Source: Paraprevotella sp.
GTDB taxonomy: Bacteria > Bacteroidota > Bacteroidia > Bacteroidales > Bacteroidaceae
Assembly: GCA_017630975.1 (NCBI GenBank)
Contig: JAGBUF010000235.1
Location: 1-12,267, forward strand
DNA length: 12,267 nucleotides
Direction: 5' to 3'
This document shows positions 8,464 to 12,267 of the stretch, one piece after another. Every line of letters starts with the position of its first letter. Within the stretch, counting starts at the first letter, position 1. Made by a program: the position numbers and the translations under genes. Below the pieces are notes generated by a model, which saw nothing but the letters and a program-made list of their open reading frames with translations, searched no databases and had not been told where the DNA came from.

Positions 8464-8496
8464 AAAATCGTGCCGGAACTCTCTAGCACGATTTTT
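8464..8496 (+). terminator. Intrinsic terminator after argB
   Basis: AAAATCGTGC at 8464-8473 and GCACGATTTT at 8486-8495 form a perfect 10-base stem with a 12-base loop. The arm runs into five T at 8492-8496. It ends the topA-aroK-speA-argB operon 30 bases after the argB stop. The run of A on the other side could also let it work on the opposite strand, but the nearest minus-strand stop is about 440 bases away. Confidence 0.85.
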
Positions 8497-8509
8497 ATTC
8501 TTAAACGAT

Positions 8510-9010
8510 ATGATTGACGAAAATTTCAAGATAGATACGGACCAACTGCAACTTTCCCTTATAGAAGGGAAAGGGGAACATTTCTATATAAGAAGAAATG
8601 CGTCACAAGTAACAATCATCTATCCGCCACACACTGATTTCTCCCAAAAACAAGCGTGGCTGACCAAAGTAGTCATTGAGATATTGCGCAAACATGCTAA
8701 ACTAATACTCCCCGAACGTCTGCAAACATTAGCTGAATTATATGGGTTCAACTATTCAGGAGTACGCATCAACTCTGCTCGTACACGTTGGGGCAGTTGC
8801 TCCAGCAAAGGGTACATCAATTTGTCTTTATTCCTAATGGTGCTGCCCAGCGAACTTTCCGACTACGTGCTGCTGCACGAGTTGTGCCACACGAAAGAAA
8901 TGAATCATGGACCACGATTCTGGGTGCTAATGGACAAGGTTACACATCATCGTTCCGGTGAACTTCGGAACAAACTGCGTCATTTCCCTTCTCCCTTTCG
9001 CACTCAATAA
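8510..9010 (+). CDS. YgjP-like zinc metallopeptidase (DUF45)
   Basis: The 166-residue protein belongs to the YgjP/DUF45 group of HExxH metallopeptidases related to SprT and WLM proteases. The signature RTRWGSCSS precedes the zinc site HELCH at 123-127, with His123 and His127 as ligands and Glu124 as catalytic base. The third ligand is His133 in EMNHGPRFW, the usual family spacing. No signal peptide or membrane segment is seen, so it should be cytoplasmic; the natural substrate of the family is not known to me. It starts 13 bases after the argB terminator, with no recognisable promoter in between and no Shine-Dalgarno. Its last 71 bases overlap the 3' end of the convergent CPBP gene. It is somewhat shorter than the usual 220-240 residues of the family, mainly at the N-terminus. 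Confidence 0.87.
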   Translation: MIDENFKIDTDQLQLSLIEGKGEHFYIRRNASQVTIIYPPHTDFSQKQAWLTKVVIEILRKHAKLILPERLQTLAELYGFNYSGVRINSARTRWGSCSSKGYINLSLFLMVLPSELSDYVLLHELCHTKEMNHGPRFWVLMDKVTHHRSGELRNKLRHFPSPFRTQ

Positions 9011-9791
9011 CGGTAAAACGACGATGCAGATAAAAGACGAGGGTACCGGCAATAAGTATGTTGACCAAGAAAAAAAAACAATCAAATTCTTTTGCACCTC
9101 TCATTTCTTGTATTGTTATTTCCTCACCACCATAACACCACAATAAGACTATCGCCAAAGAGTTATTAAAGACATGCGCAACAAAAGGCAACCAGAAACT
9201 TTTTGAACGCCAATACAACCACCCTAATACTACACCCATCAATACTGCTCCTCCTATCTGCGCAGGATTACCATGTGCCACTCCGAAAATCAACGAACTA
9301 AATAGAATCGCCAACCAGGGTGCAAGCTTGTAATCAAGCATCAGTTTCATACATCCTACCCTAAACACCAATTCTACTGCCAAAGGACCTATCAAGGTAA
9401 TAGCAAGTACTCCCAACGGATGATAGGCCAAGTCACGTATCGTTTCCTTGTTCAAATCTATGGGATCAAACAGTTCCACCAACATATTTACAATGAGGAT
9501 GACGGGAAACATCAATGCCCAAGTTGCCATAAAATCCTTCACGTGTAACCCTTGCAATCGAAAGTTCTCTTTATTATACCAACGCAAAAAGAAGAAAGAT
9601 AGACACAACAAAACATTAGACAAGAACAACGAGTAGGCCACCATCTGAGGCATCATCGTTATTTCATTCAAGCTATATCCGCACCCCATGAGCCAATTGG
9701 CTACATATACAATTCCGACTCCTAAAAACTGCATTAAAAAGAATAACAATACCAAACCTGTCAGTTTGGATTTCAAACCTAATTTGATCAT
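8940..9791 (-). CDS. CPBP-family intramembrane protein with altered catalytic motif
   Basis: A 283-residue polytopic membrane protein of the CPBP (Abi/CAAX protease and bacteriocin-processing, Rce1-like) family. Hydrophobic segments lie near 10-33, 48-70, 89-107, 123-138, 157-173, 180-195, 200-218 and 237-256. The motifs are VELVFR at 139-144, FGVAH ending in His173, and HVFNN with His206 and Asn210. The usual first motif is EExxxR; here its first glutamate is Val139 (codon GTA) while Glu140 and Arg144 remain, so protease activity is doubtful. A charged cytoplasmic tail follows the last helix. A run of nine T codes for the phenylalanines near 238-241. The start overlaps the ribF stop as ATGA, so translation is coupled, and it is the last gene of the minus-strand operon. 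Its 3' end overlaps the metallopeptidase gene by 71 bases. Confidence 0.85.
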   Translation of the reverse strand: MIKLGLKSKLTGLVLLFFLMQFLGVGIVYVANWLMGCGYSLNEITMMPQMVAYSLFLSNVLLCLSFFFLRWYNKENFRLQGLHVKDFMATWALMFPVILIVNMLVELFDPIDLNKETIRDLAYHPLGVLAITLIGPLAVELVFRVGCMKLMLDYKLAPWLAILFSSLIFGVAHGNPAQIGGAVLMGVVLGWLYWRSKSFWLPFVAHVFNNSLAIVLLWCYGGEEITIQEMRGAKEFDCFFFLVNILIAGTLVFYLHRRFTVIECEREKGNDAVCSEVHRNDDV

Positions 9792-10720
9792 TTTTCGGAA
9801 ATTTTTCTTACCATAGCCTCATCCATACGAAGTTGGCTCACCAATTCACTTTTATTGCGAAATTTCTTCTCATCACGTAAACGGGAAACAAACTCCAATG
9901 TAACCTGTTGTCCATACAAATCACCTTGATAATCGATAACATGTACCTCTATGGTTCTATTATCGCCGTTCTCCATAGTAGGACGCCGACCGATGTTCAA
10001 CATACCCCACCATTTCGTTGTTTCATTACCAATACTGACTTTTACCGCATATACGCCATCTTTTGGCACCAACTTACATCCATCCGATGGACGAATGTTT
10101 GCAGTAGGATATCCCAACTCGCTACCAATCCTAAAACCTTGTTCCACAATTCCGGAAAGAGGATAATGATAACCCAGACATTGGTTCGCGATTCCGATTT
10201 CTCCCTCTATCAGACAAGAACGAACCATAGACGAACTGACATGGATATCATTTTTAGAGAAAGCATCTGCACGAACCACCTGAATACCCAAATCCCTACC
10301 ATAACGTACATAATCTTCAAATTTTTCAGACCGTTGATGTCCAAAACGATGATCGTAACCAATTACCAGTACCTTGACATAAAGTTTTTCCTTCAACACC
10401 TCTTTCATAAACTGCCAGGCCGTCATCTTTGCCATTTCCGGAGTAAAATCCAACACCAACAAATCATCCACTTTAGTCATGGACAAGCGTTGTATCTTCT
10501 CCTCGCAGGTGGATAACAACAAAGGTTGATATGCAGATTGCATCACCTTACGCGGATGATCTCGGAAGGTGATCAAAAGAGAAGACAAATCCATAGATTG
10601 GGCATAGCCTCTCAACTTTTCTATCAAAAATTGATGCCCTACATGTACCCCATCAAAAAAACCTATCGTCGCCACACAAGCATGATACGGCAATGTTTCA
10701 GACAGATTAATCAAATTCAT
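9788..10720 (-). CDS. ribF: Bifunctional riboflavin kinase / FAD synthetase
   Basis: Makes FMN from riboflavin and ATP, then adenylates FMN to FAD; cytoplasmic. I chose the ATG at 10720 (310 residues). The N-terminal nucleotidyltransferase domain (about 1-185) has GFFDGVHVGH at 20-29 with the paired histidines 26 and 29, and SSSMVR at 162-167, the ISSTxxR-type motif. The C-terminal flavokinase domain has GYPTAN at 203-208, KDGVYAV, NIGRRPT at 242-248 and catalytic-base Glu258 in IEVHVID, followed by DLYG. A GTG at 10729, overlapping the upstream HAD stop by one base (TAGTG), would add three residues and is a credible alternative start because it keeps the coupling seen elsewhere in this operon. 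The stop overlaps the CPBP start. Confidence 0.95.
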   Translation of the reverse strand: MNLINLSETLPYHACVATIGFFDGVHVGHQFLIEKLRGYAQSMDLSSLLITFRDHPRKVMQSAYQPLLLSTCEEKIQRLSMTKVDDLLVLDFTPEMAKMTAWQFMKEVLKEKLYVKVLVIGYDHRFGHQRSEKFEDYVRYGRDLGIQVVRADAFSKNDIHVSSSMVRSCLIEGEIGIANQCLGYHYPLSGIVEQGFRIGSELGYPTANIRPSDGCKLVPKDGVYAVKVSIGNETTKWWGMLNIGRRPTMENGDNRTIEVHVIDYQGDLYGQQVTLEFVSRLRDEKKFRNKSELVSQLRMDEAMVRKISEK

Positions 10721-10728
10721 CTTCCTCA

Positions 10729-11340
10729 CTATTTAAATAATTTCCTCCAATCATCTGCATTCTGGGAGTGGAATGTTTGTATTCCAAGTTTTTGAGCCGC
10801 CTCACAATTATCGACGGAATCATCTATGAACAAGGTCTCCTCCGGAAGCAAATGTGCCGATGTCAATACTGACCGGTAAATCTCCTCATCTGGTTTCATC
10901 ATGTGCATCTCATAGGAAAGAAATAAATGCTCAAAAGGCATGTGCAACTTAATATCCGAGGTGCTTAACAATTCCTGACAGGCATATTCCCAGTGAACAC
11001 TATTCGTATTGCTCAAGATAAAAAGGCGGTATTCCCTCTGAAGGGCATGTATGAATTGCAGACGTTCCACCGGTATTCGGACCAACATACTGTTCCATGC
11101 CATACGGATGTCCTCATTACTCACACAGCACCCCGTATCCTCACGGATAAAATCATAAAAACGAGTCGGCGGTATCAAACCCAGTTCCAATTGATTGAAA
11201 ACTCCACTCTGCACATATTGCCCAATATACGAATGGGCATCAAAACCCAATCGTTCGAAAGCATCAATGGCAGCCTGCTTATTCAAATCGACAATGATGC
11301 CTCCAAAATCAAATATCACATTCTTTATCCCTTTCATCAT
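10729..11340 (-). CDS. HAD-superfamily phosphatase (subfamily IA-like)
   Basis: Predicted cytoplasmic phosphohydrolase of 203 residues. Motif I is VIFDFGGIIVD with nucleophile Asp11; the second aspartate of the usual DxD is Gly13, a known variant in the YihX-like branch. Motif II is LSN (Ser110), motif III Lys149 in MMKPDEEIY, and motif IV FIDD (Asp173, Asp174). A helical cap lies between about 15 and 90. I chose ATG 11340, which overlaps the upstream ATPase stop as ATGA and has GGAG three bases before it; the next codon is also ATG, and an ATG at 11358 would add six residues. The substrate cannot be read from sequence. Because it lies between a calcium pump and ribF and is coupled to both, a phosphate ester of the flavin pathway is one possibility, but sugar phosphates are typical for this branch. 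Confidence 0.88.
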   Translation of the reverse strand: MMKGIKNVIFDFGGIIVDLNKQAAIDAFERLGFDAHSYIGQYVQSGVFNQLELGLIPPTRFYDFIREDTGCCVSNEDIRMAWNSMLVRIPVERLQFIHALQREYRLFILSNTNSVHWEYACQELLSTSDIKLHMPFEHLFLSYEMHMMKPDEEIYRSVLTSAHLLPEETLFIDDSVDNCEAAQKLGIQTFHSQNADDWRKLFK

Positions 11341-12267
11341 CTGCTCCGTTCTTTCCATCTCATCACCAACCGTACAACCTCACCCACCCAAAGCACGATG
11401 GATGAAAGCGCCAACAAGAGTCCCCATTCACACCATGACAATGGCTCGGTACGAAACATATTTCCACCCCACTCTACAATCAACCACTGACCTGCCAATA
11501 TCAATCCCAACACCAACAATACCCCCTTGTCTTTCTTCAGATGATGGAAAGCAGAATCCGAGCTTCCGTATGTTTTAGCATTCAACAGATTCCAAAACTG
11601 CAACAACACAAAGAAGGTGAAAAATAAAGTCAACTGATGGATATTCATCGTGCCGGTGGTATGTCTGACGTACATCGTAATCAACAACAAGCAGGTGACA
11701 AACGCAGTTCCATATCCAAGAATGGAATACCAGATAGGACGAGTAATGATAAATTGTTTTATCGGGCGGGGAGGTTCGTTCATTACTTTGGGATCAGCAG
11801 ATAAGGAAGCCAGAGCCAATGCCGCAAACGTATCCATGATTATATTCACCCACAACATCTGAGTCACCGTCAATGGCAATGCTGTATCCATAAATGCGCC
11901 AACCAGTACAATCATCAATGCTGTAAAGTTAATGGTCAACTGAAACATGACAAAACGCTGTATATTCTTGTACAACGAACGCCCCCACATGATAGCTGTC
12001 ACAATGCTCCGGAAAGAGTCATCAAGCAAAGTGATGTCACTCGCTTCTTTGGCTACGGATGTACCGGTGCCCATGGAAAGTCCCACTTGCGCAAAGTTCA
12101 ATGCCGGAGCGTCATTCGTACCATCACCTGTCACAGCCACTACTTCTCCTTTTGACTGCAATAAACGAACCAGACGCTGCTTATCCAACGGTCGGGCACG
12201 ACTCATCACTTTTAAATCATCGATACGCGCCAGTGCCTCCTCATCGCTTAGAGCTGCAAACTCCACA
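11337..12267 (-). CDS. Calcium-transporting P-type ATPase (PMCA-like), C-terminal part
   Basis: The frame is open to the window edge, so roughly the last 310 codons of a protein usually near 900 residues are present; the GTG at 12266 is not a true start. P2-type ATPases export Ca2+ across the inner membrane using an aspartyl-phosphate cycle. Visible here are the end of the P domain, with the hinge TGDGTNDAPAL, a conserved lysine in ARPLDKQRLV, and the SDITLLDDSF stretch leading into M5. M6 has LWVNIIMDTFAALAL, with the Asn and Asp of calcium site II. M5 (QLTINFTALM) lacks the site I glutamate of SERCA, as in the one-calcium PMCA branch. M7-M10 follow, with a short basic C-terminus. The phosphorylation site DKTGT and N domain lie outside. 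Its stop overlaps the HAD start, so it is probably the first or an early gene of this operon. Confidence 0.93.
   Translation of the reverse strand, partial: VEFAALSDEEALARIDDLKVMSRARPLDKQRLVRLLQSKGEVVAVTGDGTNDAPALNFAQVGLSMGTGTSVAKEASDITLLDDSFRSIVTAIMWGRSLYKNIQRFVMFQLTINFTALMIVLVGAFMDTALPLTVTQMLWVNIIMDTFAALALASLSADPKVMNEPPRPIKQFIITRPIWYSILGYGTAFVTCLLLITMYVRHTTGTMNIHQLTLFFTFFVLLQFWNLLNAKTYGSSDSAFHHLKKDKGVLLVLGLILAGQWLIVEWGGNMFRTEPLSWCEWGLLLALSSIVLWVGEVVRLVMRWKERSR

Noticed and set aside
8447..8485. AGGAGG followed by a GTG-started frame between argB and the metallopeptidase
   Set aside because: The spacing to the GTG is about 17 bases, the frame codes only about 15 residues and lies inside the terminator hairpin.
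9070..9078. Run of nine identical bases inside the CPBP gene as a possible phase-variation tract
   Set aside because: The run encodes consecutive phenylalanines in a convincing membrane helix, the frame is intact on both sides, and nine bases near the C-terminus is weak evidence for a switch.
9908..10516. Open frame of about 200 codons on the + strand opposite ribF
   Set aside because: It is antisense to a well-conserved gene, its translation has no domain or signal I recognise, and it has no start context.
1..12267. Search for CRISPR repeats, tRNA genes, insertion sequences and phage genes
   Set aside because: Genes are packed almost end to end, and neither short gap contains spaced direct repeats, a tRNA-like fold or terminal inverted repeats.

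Overview
The window reads as chromosomal DNA of a Bacteroides-type gut bacterium (phylum Bacteroidota). Reasons: gene content and order (topA-aroK-speA-argB), a TopA that ends in repeat domains and a lysine tail instead of zinc fingers, an adenylyltransferase/flavokinase RibF, a pectin-type GH105/DUF4861 pair, a TAnnTTTG-type -7 element before topA, and poor Shine-Dalgarno sequences at most starts. Species cannot be fixed from this sequence alone. Coding density is very high; the only real intergenic gaps are about 113 and 76 bases, so no gene-free stretch exceeds 300 bases.

Layout. (1) Bases 1-2775, + strand: the 3' part of a GH105-type unsaturated uronyl hydrolase, a DUF4861 putative lipoprotein, and a zinc-ribbon Nudix hydrolase, packed 5 and 1 bases apart. 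The first two look like the end of a polysaccharide-degradation cluster that continues upstream of the window. (2) Bases 2776-2888: a probable weak terminator and the likely topA promoter. (3) Bases 2889-8433, + strand: topA, aroK, speA and argB, joined by a 4-base ATGA overlap, a 5-base gap and a zero-base junction, closed by a clear hairpin terminator at 8464-8496. (4) Bases 8510-9010, + strand: a YgjP-like zinc metallopeptidase starting 13 bases after that terminator. (5) Bases 12267-8940, - strand: a translationally coupled set reading from a PMCA-type calcium P-type ATPase (5' part outside the window) through a HAD phosphatase and ribF to a CPBP-family membrane protein. Its last gene runs 71 bases into the 3' end of the metallopeptidase gene.

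How the genes work together. The GH105 enzyme would remove unsaturated uronic acids left by a polysaccharide lyase, and the DUF4861 protein probably acts on the same glycan. The second operon combines DNA topology (topA), the shikimate pathway (aroK), entry into polyamines from arginine (speA) and the second step of arginine biosynthesis (argB, probably acting on N-succinylglutamate in this group). The minus-strand operon combines calcium export, an unassigned HAD phosphatase, FMN/FAD synthesis and a membrane protein that has lost one expected catalytic glutamate.

I found no mobile element, CRISPR array, tRNA, rRNA or clear novel multi-gene system. Most of the window is ordinary core genome. 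The best leads are the DUF4861 protein, the altered CPBP active site, the convergent gene overlap, and the HAD gene coupled to ribF.
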